This document shows, one piece after another, positions 49,379 to 57,577 of a stretch of DNA of 64,000 bases. Within the stretch, counting starts at the first letter, position 1, and each line of letters opens with the position of its first letter. Made by a program: the position numbers and the translations under genes. This DNA is from CAYFMP01 sp964344215 (lineage in GTDB: Bacteria > Pseudomonadota > Alphaproteobacteria > Rhodospirillales > Casp-alpha2), in contig CAYFMP010000009.1 of assembly GCA_964344215.1 (NCBI GenBank), forward strand, positions 20,136-84,135, written 5' to 3'. The notes under the pieces were generated by a model that searched no databases, was not told where the DNA came from, and saw nothing but the letters and a program-made list of their open reading frames with translations.

Positions 49379-49594
49379 CGAAGCCCAAGATTCCGGGCGT
49401 CAACCACCGACGTGCCATTCGCGCCCTCGAGAGCGGGCTTCCATATCGCCCGCGAGGGCCGCTGACACATGGTGCTGTCGGACGGGAACAAGTTTCTTAC
49501 CATTCCCCGCAACGATCCCATCAACGCCTATACCATGGGCGGGATCGTCACCGACGCCGGGCTCGGCGTCGAGGAATTCAAGAAACCGCTCTGA
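49372..49594 (+). pseudogene. hicA: hicA toxin, broken by a frameshift and a stop
   Basis: Two reading phases together spell a HicA: 'KPKIPGVNHRRAIRALESG' up to about 49435, then after a one-base phase change 'FHIAREGR', an in-frame TGA (49463-49465), then 'HMVLSDGNKFLTIPRNDPIN' and 'AYTMGGIVTDAGLGVEEFKK'. The catalytic His region lies around the TGA. No start codon is clear. The gene cannot give an active mRNA interferase. Confidence 0.82.
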
Positions 49595-49624
49595 ACGGCG
49601 GTCGTTGGATCGTTGAACACCGGT

Positions 49625-49679
49625 TTCAAAATCCAGTTCCGGTAACGGAGTGGGAGTTCGATTCTCCCCGGGGGCACCA
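49625..49679 (+). repeat. Duplicated 3' end of tRNA-Leu (right attachment copy)
   Basis: Perfect 55-base copy of the tRNA end, without a 5' half. Defines a 611-bp segment with the left copy. No integrase gene lies within it. Confidence 0.95.
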
Positions 49680-49752
49680 TTTCTTCAGCCTTCCCCAATT
49701 CGTTGCCCCCGTCGCCTCGGCGAACGGGGATTGACGATGGGCGAACGGCGCC

Positions 49753-51555
49753 TCACTCCGGCTTGCCGCACCACACCACGTAGAGCCCCTGGAAGGCGTC
49801 CGGGTGGGCGTTCTCGAAAGCGTCCCAGGCGGCAAGGTCGAGCGCCGCATCGCCCATCGGCAGTTCGTCCACGTAGCGCAGGGCTAAGTCCGGCGGCACC
49901 TCGAAGCCTCGGAACCGGAGCGGTGACTCGGCCAGGAACGCGGCCATTTCGGGGATCGTCACCGGCCGTTCGCTGACATGAAACAACAGATCGCGGAAGT
50001 TGCTGTAGGCGTGGAAATCGGCTGATCGCAGGAGCCCGGCGGCGGCGCCCCCGATGGGACCGCTGTCGCCGGCCTCGATCAGCTCGCGGCGGTAGGCGCG
50101 AACGGCGTCGGCGTCGGCGCCGAGCAGGTCGGCTTCGATGGCGGCCCGCAATTCGGTGATGTGGCGCCGGGCAATCGCGCTGTAGACGCCGACCCGCAAT
50201 ATTCCGCCCGCCTCCAGGCGTCCGGCCAGGGCCCGCCAGCCTTCGAACGGGTCGGCCATGTGGTGCAGCACGCCGACGCTTTCTGCGACCCGGAAGCGGC
50301 GCTCCAGCGCCTCCAACCCGAGCAGGTCGGCCTGCATGAAGTCGATGCCGCGCCCGACCTCGGCGACCCCGAACAGGCCGGCCATGCGCTTGGCGTAGGC
50401 GAGGCTGGCCAGGCTCAGATCGAGGGCCAGAACTTGCGCGTTTTCGCCGTAGCCGATGGCGCACTCGACGGCCGCCTGGCCGGTGCCGCAGCCGGCCACC
50501 AGCACCTCGAAGGGGGAATCGAAGAAGGCCAGCTCGGCGTCTTCGAAGAACGGCGCCATCTGCTTGCGCCGGCCGCCGATCGGAGGCGTGTGCAGGCTAC
50601 GCCAGCGCGGATAGGGGTTTTCCTCGTAGAACGCCGCCACCCGGCCCGACACCGCGTCGTCGGTCTTCTCCAGGCCGGCGATGGTCCGGGCGGCGTCGAC
50701 CTCGTCCGAGTGCTCGGCGACGGCCGCCTCGGCAAGGGCGCGCAGCGCCGCCGGCTGCAGGCGGGTCGGCTCGACGCCGAACCCCTCCAACAGGTCCGGC
50801 AGCGGCCTGTAGAGGGCCAGCCGGCAGAGATCGGCCCGCGCCCGCTTCGTCCCCTTGGCGAGCGCCCGCCCGTCGACACGAATCGCGTCGAGGGCGGCGC
50901 GTTCGTCGGCTTCGACGGAGAAGATGAATTCGTTGAGGGCGCACTGGGCGATCAGCGCCGAGACGAACCCGATGCGCGCCTTGCCGAGCAGCCCGTCGGC
51001 GTCGGCACCCAACAGCAGGCCGCGGCGGACCGCCGTCAATAGCGCCTCGATGTCGAGGTCGGTGCAGGGCTCGGCCGCCAGCGCGGAGTGCCACAGCGGA
51101 TCGCCTGTGAGCGCCTTGGCCTTGGCCGACAACGCCTGATCGGCGGCCGCCGCCCACCCCGCCTCGCGCCCCGTTGCGAGAATATCGGCCAACGGCGGCG
51201 TCTGCTTGAGATAGGCCAGCGCCACGCCGGCGACGCGTCCGCGTTCGGTGTCGACGTAGCCGAGCGCGGCCAGCAGTCCGGCCGGATCGAGGCCGGCCGC
51301 ATCGATCGAAGGCGATCGCCTGAGTAGGTTGGACAGGCGCCTGGCCGCCGGGCGCAGGCCGGGATCGAGGGCCAGCGCCTCGGTCAGGCGGCGGACCGCC
51401 TCGTCCGCTTGGCCGGCCTTGTCGAGCGCGTTGGCCAGATTGACGCGCACCCCGGCGTGGTCCGGACTGTCCTCGACGGCGCGCCGGAAGTGGCCGGCGG
51501 CGGCGGCAAACTCGCCCCGCCGCAGCGCCGCGATCCCCTGTTCGTTGGCTTGCAC
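49753..51555 (-). CDS. TPR-domain methyltransferase
   Basis: This encodes 600 residues from the GTG at 51555, which has GGGGAG six bases upstream; an extension to 51669 reads into repeat B. TPR units at about residues 5-70 ('GRAVEDSPDHAGVRVNLANA'-like), a helical middle, then a class I methyltransferase from about 350: 'FEVLVAGCGTGQAAVECAIG', 'VLALDLSLASLAYAKRMAG', 'VAESVGVLHHMADPFEGWRA'. Related proteins pair TPRs with sugar or protein methylation. The substrate is unknown. Confidence 0.85.
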   Translation of the reverse strand: MQANEQGIAALRRGEFAAAAGHFRRAVEDSPDHAGVRVNLANALDKAGQADEAVRRLTEALALDPGLRPAARRLSNLLRRSPSIDAAGLDPAGLLAALGYVDTERGRVAGVALAYLKQTPPLADILATGREAGWAAAADQALSAKAKALTGDPLWHSALAAEPCTDLDIEALLTAVRRGLLLGADADGLLGKARIGFVSALIAQCALNEFIFSVEADERAALDAIRVDGRALAKGTKRARADLCRLALYRPLPDLLEGFGVEPTRLQPAALRALAEAAVAEHSDEVDAARTIAGLEKTDDAVSGRVAAFYEENPYPRWRSLHTPPIGGRRKQMAPFFEDAELAFFDSPFEVLVAGCGTGQAAVECAIGYGENAQVLALDLSLASLAYAKRMAGLFGVAEVGRGIDFMQADLLGLEALERRFRVAESVGVLHHMADPFEGWRALAGRLEAGGILRVGVYSAIARRHITELRAAIEADLLGADADAVRAYRRELIEAGDSGPIGGAAAGLLRSADFHAYSNFRDLLFHVSERPVTIPEMAAFLAESPLRFRGFEVPPDLALRYVDELPMGDAALDLAAWDAFENAHPDAFQGLYVVWCGKPE

Positions 51556-51589
51556 CCGGTTCTCCCCGTCCCGTGCCTGGTGGCGCCAG

Positions 51590-51698
51590 GGTCTTATCGT
51601 CCGTGGATCGAAACGATCCACGGACGATAAGACCCCATGTAAATAATGAGAGGGCGATTCACGTTTCAAATTTTTTGGATCTGAAACGATCGCACTCT
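51590..51698. repeat. Two-hairpin repeat, copy B, with perfect 21-bp stem
   Basis: Stem arms 51590-51610 and 51614-51634 match perfectly around AAA. A second, bulged stem (GAGGGCGATTCACGTTTCA with TGAAACGATCGCACTC, 51650-51698) follows. The best preserved of three copies. Confidence 0.92.
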
Positions 51699-51822
51699 AG
51701 CACCGGGGCCGGTCCGGAGCCAGAGCCGGGCGCCGCCGTAAGCGCGGTGCCCGGTTGCCGAGTCGCGGGCGCTGGCCTATGGTGCGACAAAACCGATTTC
51801 GACAATTGGGGAAGAGGCGGTC

Positions 51823-52206
51823 ATGTTGCCGAAACTCGAGCTCACCGTTCACGAATTCATGGCGATCATGGGCAACCTGGATGAGCGCATGGCCGGCAAG
51901 CCGCAGACCGAGGACACGTCGATCTACCACGAATGGTACCGCCAGTGGAAAGTCCTCGACGAACGGCTCGAGAAGCTGCCGCCCATGCAGCGCGCCGACA
52001 TGCTGTTCGACGGCAAGGTCTCGATCAACGCCATCAGCGAGGCGCATCTGAAGGAACTGATCGGCGTCGTCAAATCGCAGGTCGCCCTGCACCGGAAACT
52101 GATCGACGACGGCGACGAGGACGCCGACCCAGAAGACCTGGAGGTCTGGCAGAACCGTTTGGCCGACCTCGACGGCATGCTGACGTCTTCCGACTGGCGG
52201 GAATAG
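51823..52206 (+). CDS. Unknown soluble helical protein
   Basis: This encodes 127 residues. GAAGAGG lies five bases before the ATG. The sequence is charged and helical ('LELTVHEFMAIMGNLDERMA', 'LKELIGVVKSQVALHRKLID') with an acidic linker (DGDEDADPEDLE). No membrane helix, no domain recognised. It converges with the receiver gene. Confidence 0.65.
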   Translation: MLPKLELTVHEFMAIMGNLDERMAGKPQTEDTSIYHEWYRQWKVLDERLEKLPPMQRADMLFDGKVSINAISEAHLKELIGVVKSQVALHRKLIDDGDEDADPEDLEVWQNRLADLDGMLTSSDWRE

Positions 52207-52237
52207 AGCCTCTCGAAGCCCCGCTTTCGGGCGGACC

Positions 52238-52615
52238 TCAAGCCGCCTTTTCGTGCAGACAGGAATCGACGACGCTGAGGATGTCGAGCGCCGTGAACGG
52301 TTTGGCGAGGACCTGGTCGGCGCCGAGCGCCTGAGCCCGGCTCAGGGTCCGCGCCCCCCTCTCGTACCCGTCGGCCGAGATGGCGATGATCTTGAGGTCC
52401 GGATAGTCGCGCCTGAGGTCCTGGATGGTATGGATGCCGCCCTTGTTGGGCATGACGATGTCGGTGATCACCAGGTCGAACGGATATTCGGCCTGGCGGA
52501 CCGAACCCTCGACGCCGTCGGCCGCCTCGACCACTCTATGGCCGGACGATTCGAGCACCGAGCGCAAGGTCTTGCGCATGATGGGGGCGTCGTCGATGAC
52601 CAGAACGCGCGCCAT
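52238..52615 (-). CDS. Single-domain response regulator
   Basis: This encodes 125 residues, a complete CheY-like receiver: acidic pair 'VLVIDDAPIMRKTLRSVL', phospho-acceptor Asp in 'FDLVITDIVMPNKGG', switch Ser in 'IIAISADGYERGARTLSRA' and Lys in 'GADQVLAKPFTALDILSVVD'. No output domain, so it likely works by protein contact or in a phosphorelay. It strongly resembles the shortened receiver at 8950. An Hpt gene lies 5 kb away. Confidence 0.93.
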   Translation of the reverse strand: MARVLVIDDAPIMRKTLRSVLESSGHRVVEAADGVEGSVRQAEYPFDLVITDIVMPNKGGIHTIQDLRRDYPDLKIIAISADGYERGARTLSRAQALGADQVLAKPFTALDILSVVDSCLHEKAA

Positions 52616-52693
52616 GGCGGGCCTCCTCGTGTTCGAGCCATGCGGGGGCCGTTCCCCAGCCCCGGTGAATAGCCCAGGAATCTGAAGAAAACC

Positions 52694-52945
52694 TTAAGCC
52701 TCAAGGCGCCGCAGACAGTCTTTCGGCCAGGGCGGCGTGGCGGCGGCGAGAAACTCGAGCGCCTCGACGCCGTTGGCGGCGCTGGCGATGTCGGTGGCGC
52801 CGATCTTTTCGAGCACCCTCCGGATCAGGTTGGAGGCGAATTCGTCATCCTCGACGATCAGGTACGATGAAGAGCCGAGGTCGGTCTTTGAGTCGTCGGA
52901 CACGGGCGGAGTTGCCGGCGCGCGAACGAAGATCGGCCAATCCAT
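52694..52945 (-). pseudogene. N-terminal fragment of a response-regulator receiver
   Basis: This encodes 83 residues from the ATG at 52945. Only strand 1, helix 1 and strand 2 of a receiver are present ('SYLIVEDDEFASNLIRRVLE', 'DIASAANGVEALEFLAAATP'). The phospho-acceptor half is missing; after ATPP the sequence is unrelated. It lies directly upstream of the intact receiver gene on the same strand. Confidence 0.72.
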
Positions 52946-53037
52946 CACCAAAATGTGACGGCGAAAACCGATGCCCGTCCTTGGCCGGTCGCCGAGACCT
53001 GCTAAGACATCTCTCCGAAACAACGAGGCTATCCGGC

Positions 53038-53904
53038 ATGAGCTGTTCCCGGCGCCTTTCCCGCCGTTTTTTCGGCCGTTCCGTGATCGCCGCCGGTGGC
53101 CTGGCGGTGCTTCCCGGCTTCATGTTTCTGGAAGCGGCGCTGGCCCCGGACGCCGAGTTGTGGCCGCGCTGGCAGGCCCACGATCCTGCCTCGCCGGCGG
53201 TCGTCGATCACGCGCCGTGGCAACGGTTTCTCGACATCTACGTCGGCACCGACGAAAGCGGCCTCAACAGGGTCGCCTATGCCGACATCGCCGATCCCGA
53301 CAAGCAGGCGCTCGCCGCCTACATCGAAAGCCTGAGGCTGACGCAGATCGACCGCTTCGGGCGATCCGAACAGCTCGCCTACTGGATCAATCTCTACAAC
53401 GCCCTGACCGTCAAGTTGGTGGTCGATTTCTACCCGGTCGACAGCATCCGCGACATCGTCGACAAAATCGAGCTGTTCGAGGGCGACGTCTTCACGCGCA
53501 AGCTGATCGATATCGACGGCGAGCCGATCAGCCTCAACGACATCGAACATCGAATCCTCAGGCCGATCTGGAAGGACCCGCGCTTGCACTACGCGGTCAA
53601 CTGCGCCTCCGTCGGCTGCCCCAACTTGGCGCGGCGGGCCTACACGGGCGCCAACGCGGAAGAGCTGCTCGAAGCCGGCGCCAGGGCCTACGTCAATTCG
53701 CGGCGCGGCGTCCGGTTCGAGAGCGGCGGGATGATCGTTTCCAAGATCTACGGCTGGTTCGACGAGGATTTCGGCGGCGACGAGGCCGGCGTCATCGTAC
53801 ACCTCCGGTCCTATGCCGAGCCCGCCCTCGCCGCCCGCCTCGCCGCAAACCCGGCGATCGTCGGCTACGAATACGATTGGCGCCTGAACCTGGCCCGGCC
53901 GTAG
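53038..53904 (+). CDS. Exported DUF547-domain protein, probable Tat substrate
   Basis: This encodes 288 residues. The N-terminus 'RRLSRRFFGRSVIAAGG' has a twin-arginine motif (SRRFF) followed by a hydrophobic core. The DUF547 domain includes 'SEQLAYWINLYNALTVKLVV', 'LNDIEHRILRP' and 'HYAVNCASVGCPNLARRAYT', with the conserved Cys/His-containing stretch. The biochemical role of DUF547 is unknown; a Cys-peptidase-like fold has been proposed. A hairpin starts at its TAG stop. Confidence 0.85.
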   Translation: MSCSRRLSRRFFGRSVIAAGGLAVLPGFMFLEAALAPDAELWPRWQAHDPASPAVVDHAPWQRFLDIYVGTDESGLNRVAYADIADPDKQALAAYIESLRLTQIDRFGRSEQLAYWINLYNALTVKLVVDFYPVDSIRDIVDKIELFEGDVFTRKLIDIDGEPISLNDIEHRILRPIWKDPRLHYAVNCASVGCPNLARRAYTGANAEELLEAGARAYVNSRRGVRFESGGMIVSKIYGWFDEDFGGDEAGVIVHLRSYAEPALAARLAANPAIVGYEYDWRLNLARP

Positions 53905-53963
53905 AGCAATATCCGATTGAACCGAACCGTTCGGGTTCGATTCAGTCGGATTGACTTGCTCTA
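53902..53963 (+). terminator. Long hairpin starting at the stop codon of the DUF547 gene
   Basis: TAGAGCAA (including the stop) pairs with TTGCTCTA; inside, TCCGA, TGAA and CGAACC pair with their complements around GTTC. TTTCTC follows. It resembles the alphaproteobacterial TAGAGC-type 3' elements. Confidence 0.7.
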
Positions 53964-53976
53964 TTTCTCAATGAAT

Positions 53977-54040
53977 TAGAGCGGTGTAAACCGATCGGGT
54001 GGAACCGTCCGCCGATTCCAACCGATCGGAAGCCGCTCCA
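53977..54040. repeat. Nested hairpin of TAGAGCGG type
   Basis: GAGCGG/CCGCTC outer pair, two copies of ACCGATCGG, and inner TGGAA/TTCCA pair. Same opening as the element at the lspA stop (63930). Noncoding. Confidence 0.6.
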
Positions 54041-54041
54041 A

Positions 54042-54152
54042 GGGTCCTATCGTCTGGGGATCGGTTCGATCCTTCGACGTCAATAAGCCCCTATCTTAAG
54101 AAACGGAGGGCGATTCACGTTCCAAATCATTGTTGTCCGAAACGATCGCCCT
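54042..54152. repeat. Two-hairpin repeat, copy C
   Basis: Opens GGGTCCTATCGTC and closes GAAACGATCGCCCTC, with GAGGGCGATTCACGTT in the middle as in copy B. The first stem is decayed. Its right half supplies the last codons of the glycosyltransferase gene on the minus strand. Confidence 0.75.
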
Positions 54153-54851
54153 CACGGGTCCGGCGGCGCGGCGGCGCTCGGAATCGTACATTCGGGCCAA
54201 CCGCTCGGGCGAAACACCCAGGTAGTAAAGCAGGTGGATCTTCAGCCACCCACAGACGATGGCGGCCGGACGGCGGCCTTCGAACCGTCTCGACGAAGTG
54301 ACGAGCGGCGGGTCCTCGATCATGCAGGTCGGTCCCGACGCCTCCATGCGGCGCACGAAATCGTAATCCTCCATCAAGGCGATCGGCCGAATGCCGCCGA
54401 GCGCCTGGTAGGTACGGCGGCGGACGAACACCGCCGAATCGCCGTAATAGACGCCGCGCGCCCGTATCCAGGCGTAAAACCCGTCGAGCCAGCGGCTGAA
54501 CCCGTCGTCGCCGTCGAACAACAACCGGAAATTGCCGCCGACGATATCGGGCCGCTCGTCCAGCGTTTTCGAGATTCGCGCCAATCCGCCCGCCGGGAAC
54601 CGCGAATCGGCGTGCAGGAACAACAGCACCTGGCCGTCAGCCAAGCCGGCGCCTTCGCGAAGCTGGCGGCCGCGGCCGCCGCCGCATACCGATACCCGAA
54701 CGCCGGCCGCCCGCGCCATCTCGACGGTTCCGTCTGTGCTACCGCCGTCAACGACGATGACCTCGTGCGCCGCCGCCTCGCCGGCCAAAATTCGCAGCAG
54801 GCGGGGCAAATTGGCGGCCTCGTCGAGGGTCGGAACGATCACCGAAATCAC
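54096..54851 (-). CDS. GT2 glycosyltransferase (TIGR04283-like)
   Basis: This encodes 251 residues from the GTG at 54851. 'VISVIVPTLDEAANLPRLLR', 'VIVVDGGSTDGTVEMARAAG', 'LLFLHADSRFPAGGLARIS' and 'YGDSAVFVRRRTYQALGGI' are GT2 motifs, matching the family annotated near arsenosugar-type genes. The last 20 residues are encoded by repeat copy C. The GTG overlaps the stop of the ferritin-like gene (GTGA), so they are an operon. An in-frame extension towards 55694 crosses the Ns and is not real. Confidence 0.88.
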   Translation of the reverse strand: MISVIVPTLDEAANLPRLLRILAGEAAAHEVIVVDGGSTDGTVEMARAAGVRVSVCGGGRGRQLREGAGLADGQVLLFLHADSRFPAGGLARISKTLDERPDIVGGNFRLLFDGDDGFSRWLDGFYAWIRARGVYYGDSAVFVRRRTYQALGGIRPIALMEDYDFVRRMEASGPTCMIEDPPLVTSSRRFEGRRPAAIVCGWLKIHLLYYLGVSPERLARMYDSERRRAAGPVRAIVSDNNDLERESPSVS

Positions 54852-55774
54852 CGGCCGCGCCCTCCCCGTCCGTCCAGTCGCTTGGCCGCTTCGGCGCCGA
54901 TCAGGCCGAGGCCGATCAGGGTCTCGGCGTGGGGGCGCCAGCCGGTCTCGGCGAAGGTNNNNNNNNNNCGGGTCGGGTGGGCCACCACGGTGTCGTTGGC
55001 CATCGCCGGTTGGTGGTGGCCCGGGTGGTGGGTGTGGGCCGGTGCCGCTCACCTGGTCGGGGGGCGCCAGCCGGTCTCGGCGAAGGTACGGCGGAACCGC
55101 CGGCTGCCGAAATCGAGGATCGGGAAGCCCCGCATGACATCGCGCATGCCGGTTTGCCAGAGCGCCCGCACCCGGCGATAGATATCGAAGCGCTCCTCTT
55201 GCGGCAGCTCCGACAGCACGCCGTCCAGGCCGATCCGGCCCAACGCGACATGGCGGGCCTCGTCGCCGGCGACCAATCGGTTGATTCGGCGAAACAGCAG
55301 GCAGGGCAGGCGTCCGGCCAGCTCCTGCAAGGCGCGCAAGGCCTCTCCCTCCAGCACCACGTGAACGGCGACCATCAGCCCGTGATGCGATCCGGTCCAG
55401 GCCAGGGCCTGTTCGACGGCCGCTTCGAAGGCCTCGTCGGGCGGCGCCAGGTCGCCGATTCGCGCCAGGTAGCGCTCGAACACGCGGGCGTGGCGTCGTT
55501 CGTCGAGTGCCTGTAAATCGAGGCACCTTTGCAGGCGGCGATCGGGCACCTCGGCCATCAGCCGCCGGCAGGCGCGGCCGGTCGCCCGTTCGCCGTGGTA
55601 AAGCTGGGAGACGAGGGCGGCGTACGATTTCCGGGTCAGCCAGGCGGGCCGGACGACGTCGGCCGACCAGTCGATGTCGGCCTCCGCCGACCATCCGGTC
55701 TCGGCGGCCCGGGCCAGCGCTTCCAGCCGCGACGCCGTTGATCTGTGCGAACCCCTCCGGGTGCTGCCGTTCAT
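54848..55774 (-). CDS. Ferritin-like di-iron protein, interrupted by the assembly gap
   Basis: The right part (from 55774) has four ligand helices: 'YHGERATGRACRRLM', 'LDERRHARVFERYL', 'LEGEALRALQELAG' and 'AGDEARHVALGRIG', the ferritin/ribonucleotide-reductase-like pattern of two Glu and two ExxH. The literal frame stops at 55049 after 'TFAETGWRPPTR'. Left of the Ns the same 'TFAETGWRP' recurs and continues 'HAETLIGLGLIGAEAAKRL' to a TGA at 54848. The true gene therefore runs through, with about 100 bases wrongly added. Confidence 0.78.
54959..54968. other. Assembly gap (ten Ns) flanked by a duplicated sequence
   Basis: The 27 bases ending at 54958 recur at about 55060-55086. The sequence between (about 54969-55059) is low in complexity (GGTGG/GGCCC-rich). 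This is the pattern of two contig ends overlapping but not merged. Confidence 0.95.
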
Positions 55775-55879
55775 GCCGGTCCCCGCCTCATCCGGCCCGG
55801 TGTAGCGGCTAACGGAGCGACGGGGAAATCACATTCCCGCTATATCGCGATCCGCCGCGACCGCCGTTGCCGGAGCCGA

Positions 55880-56986
55880 TCAGATGTCGAGGACGACGTC
55901 GGAAACCGGACGCGAGCTGCAGATCAGCACCTCGCCGTCGTCGTCGGGGATCAGCACGGAGTCGTCGGCGTATTCGACCTTGCCTTCGAGCAGCGGCGTC
56001 AGGCAGGTGCGGCAGAGCCCCGAGCGGCAACTGAAATCGGGCTCGATACCGTTGGCTTCGGCCAGCTCGAGGAGATTGGCCTTGGCTGGGTCCCAGGTCA
56101 CGGTGACGCCGGCCCGCTTGAAGGTGACCTGGGGGGATTCGGTCGCCGGCGGCGATGCGGCGGCGTCTTCCTCCAACGACTGCGCCTCGCCGAAGAACTC
56201 GTAGTAGATGCGGTCCTGGCCGACGCCGAGGCCGCGCAGCCCCGTATAGAGCGCCTTCATGAACGGCGGCGGCCCGCACAGGTAGACGTCGGCCCCGTTG
56301 GCGACGACGCCGCCGGTCAGCTCGGAGATCAACTCGGCGCTGAGAAAGCCTTCGCCGTCGTGATCGCGTCCGCAGAGGTCGTCGGCGCCGATCTCGTCGT
56401 AGTGGATGTGCACCTTGACGTTGGCGTGCTGGGCCGCCAACAGCCGCACGTGCTGCCCGAAGGCGTGTTCACGGCGGTTGCGCACGGCGTGGATGAACCA
56501 GACCGGGCGGTCGCCGCCACTCTGGGCGATCGAGTCGAGCATGGCGATCATCGGCGTCAGGCCGACGCCGCCGCTGAGCAGGACCACCGGCGTCCGTTTC
56601 GCCGTATCGAGGAAGAAGACGCCGGCCGGCGCCCGCACCCGGAGTTCGGAACCGACCTCGACGTGATCGTGGAAATAGTTCGACGCGACGCCCGGAGCGA
56701 GGCCGGGGCCGGCCGCCGGTTCGCGCTTGATGCTGACCCGGTAGCCGTCGATCAGGCCGGGCGCCTCGGAGATGGTGTAGGTGCGGCTGACCGGCCCCTC
56801 GTGGCCCGTCACGTCGAGTTCGAAACCGAGAAACTGGCCGGGCCTGTGGGGCGCCACCGGTTCGCCGTCGGCGGCGGCCAGATAGAACGACGTCACCGTC
56901 TCGCTCTCGGGCTCCTTGCGCTCGACCCGGAAGGTCCTGAGCCCGTCCCAGGGTTTCACTGTTGCCGACGCCGTTGCCGAATCCAC
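55880..56986 (-). CDS. FAD/NAD(P)H oxidoreductase with C-terminal 2Fe-2S ferredoxin domain
   Basis: This encodes 368 residues from the GTG at 56986, with GGAGG six bases upstream. FAD-binding 'VSRTYTISEAP' and 'YRVSIKRE', NAD-binding 'VVLLSGGVGLTPMIAMLDSI' and 'VYLCGPPPFMKALYTGLRG' match ferredoxin-NADP reductase/flavohemoprotein-type reductases. The C-terminal plant-type ferredoxin has Cys in 'FSCRSGLCRTCLTPLLEG' and a last Cys in 'VLICSSRP'. It passes electrons from NAD(P)H to an unidentified oxygenase or other partner. Confidence 0.92.
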   Translation of the reverse strand: MDSATASATVKPWDGLRTFRVERKEPESETVTSFYLAAADGEPVAPHRPGQFLGFELDVTGHEGPVSRTYTISEAPGLIDGYRVSIKREPAAGPGLAPGVASNYFHDHVEVGSELRVRAPAGVFFLDTAKRTPVVLLSGGVGLTPMIAMLDSIAQSGGDRPVWFIHAVRNRREHAFGQHVRLLAAQHANVKVHIHYDEIGADDLCGRDHDGEGFLSAELISELTGGVVANGADVYLCGPPPFMKALYTGLRGLGVGQDRIYYEFFGEAQSLEEDAAASPPATESPQVTFKRAGVTVTWDPAKANLLELAEANGIEPDFSCRSGLCRTCLTPLLEGKVEYADDSVLIPDDDGEVLICSSRPVSDVVLDI

Positions 56987-57109
56987 CGCGTACCTCCGCT
57001 CATTCTTGCGACCGCCGTTATTTGGGGCATGGACGGGCCGTATGCAAGGATTTTGAGCCTGACCGAGCGATTTGCTAACCTGCCGGTTTGGCGAAAACGG
57101 GGATCGGCG

Positions 57110-57538
57110 ATGGCGCGCCTCGACAATAAGGCCTGGAGGGATTTCGTCGCCTGGTGCGAGGGCCGCGGTCTGAAGGCGGTGCCGGCTCATCCGTGGACCC
57201 TGGCCGCTTACGCGCGGTGGTTGGAGCCGCGCCATCGGCCGCGCACCATCGTCAAGCTGATCCGCGACATCGGCCGCATCCACGCCGCCAAGTCGCGCCG
57301 GCGTCCGGACCGCCACCCGACCGTCAACCGCACCCTTCATCTGATCGAGGCCAGGTCCCGCAAGAAGGAGACCGACGCCGGTCTGTTCGACGACGCCGAC
57401 CTGTTCGGCGACCCGGCCGAGCCGCCGCCGGCCGGCAACGGCGGCGCCCAGCGAAAACGGCCGAAGACGGCCAAACGCGGGCGGCGGCCGCTGAACGCGA
57501 CGCCGAGGCTGGTATCGAAGCGCAAACTGAAGGTCTGA
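57110..57538 (+). CDS. Integrase-like N-terminal (SAM-like) domain protein
   Basis: This encodes 142 residues. Residues 1-85 resemble the core-binding domain of tyrosine recombinases ('WRDFVAWCEGRGLKAVPAHP', 'LAAYARWLEPRHRPRTIVKL', 'IGRIHAAKSRRRPDRHPTVN'). The catalytic domain is absent. The C-terminus is basic and disordered (KRPKTAKRGRRP). It may bind DNA as a nucleoid-type or regulatory protein. Similar stand-alone forms are conserved in some alphaproteobacteria, so it need not be a remnant. Confidence 0.7.
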   Translation: MARLDNKAWRDFVAWCEGRGLKAVPAHPWTLAAYARWLEPRHRPRTIVKLIRDIGRIHAAKSRRRPDRHPTVNRTLHLIEARSRKKETDAGLFDDADLFGDPAEPPPAGNGGAQRKRPKTAKRGRRPLNATPRLVSKRKLKV

Positions 57539-57577
57539 GGGAATGGCGGCGACGGCCGCAACCCGGCGGCCTGCCGG

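Noticed and set aside
49622..49679. Second tRNA-Leu gene
   Set aside because: Only the 3' 55 bases are present; the acceptor 5' strand and D arm are missing, so it is an attachment-site copy.
54848..55694. N-terminal extension of the GT2 glycosyltransferase across the Ns
   Set aside because: Reads through the gap and antiphase to the ferritin-like gene; the GTG at 54851 begins the family homology.
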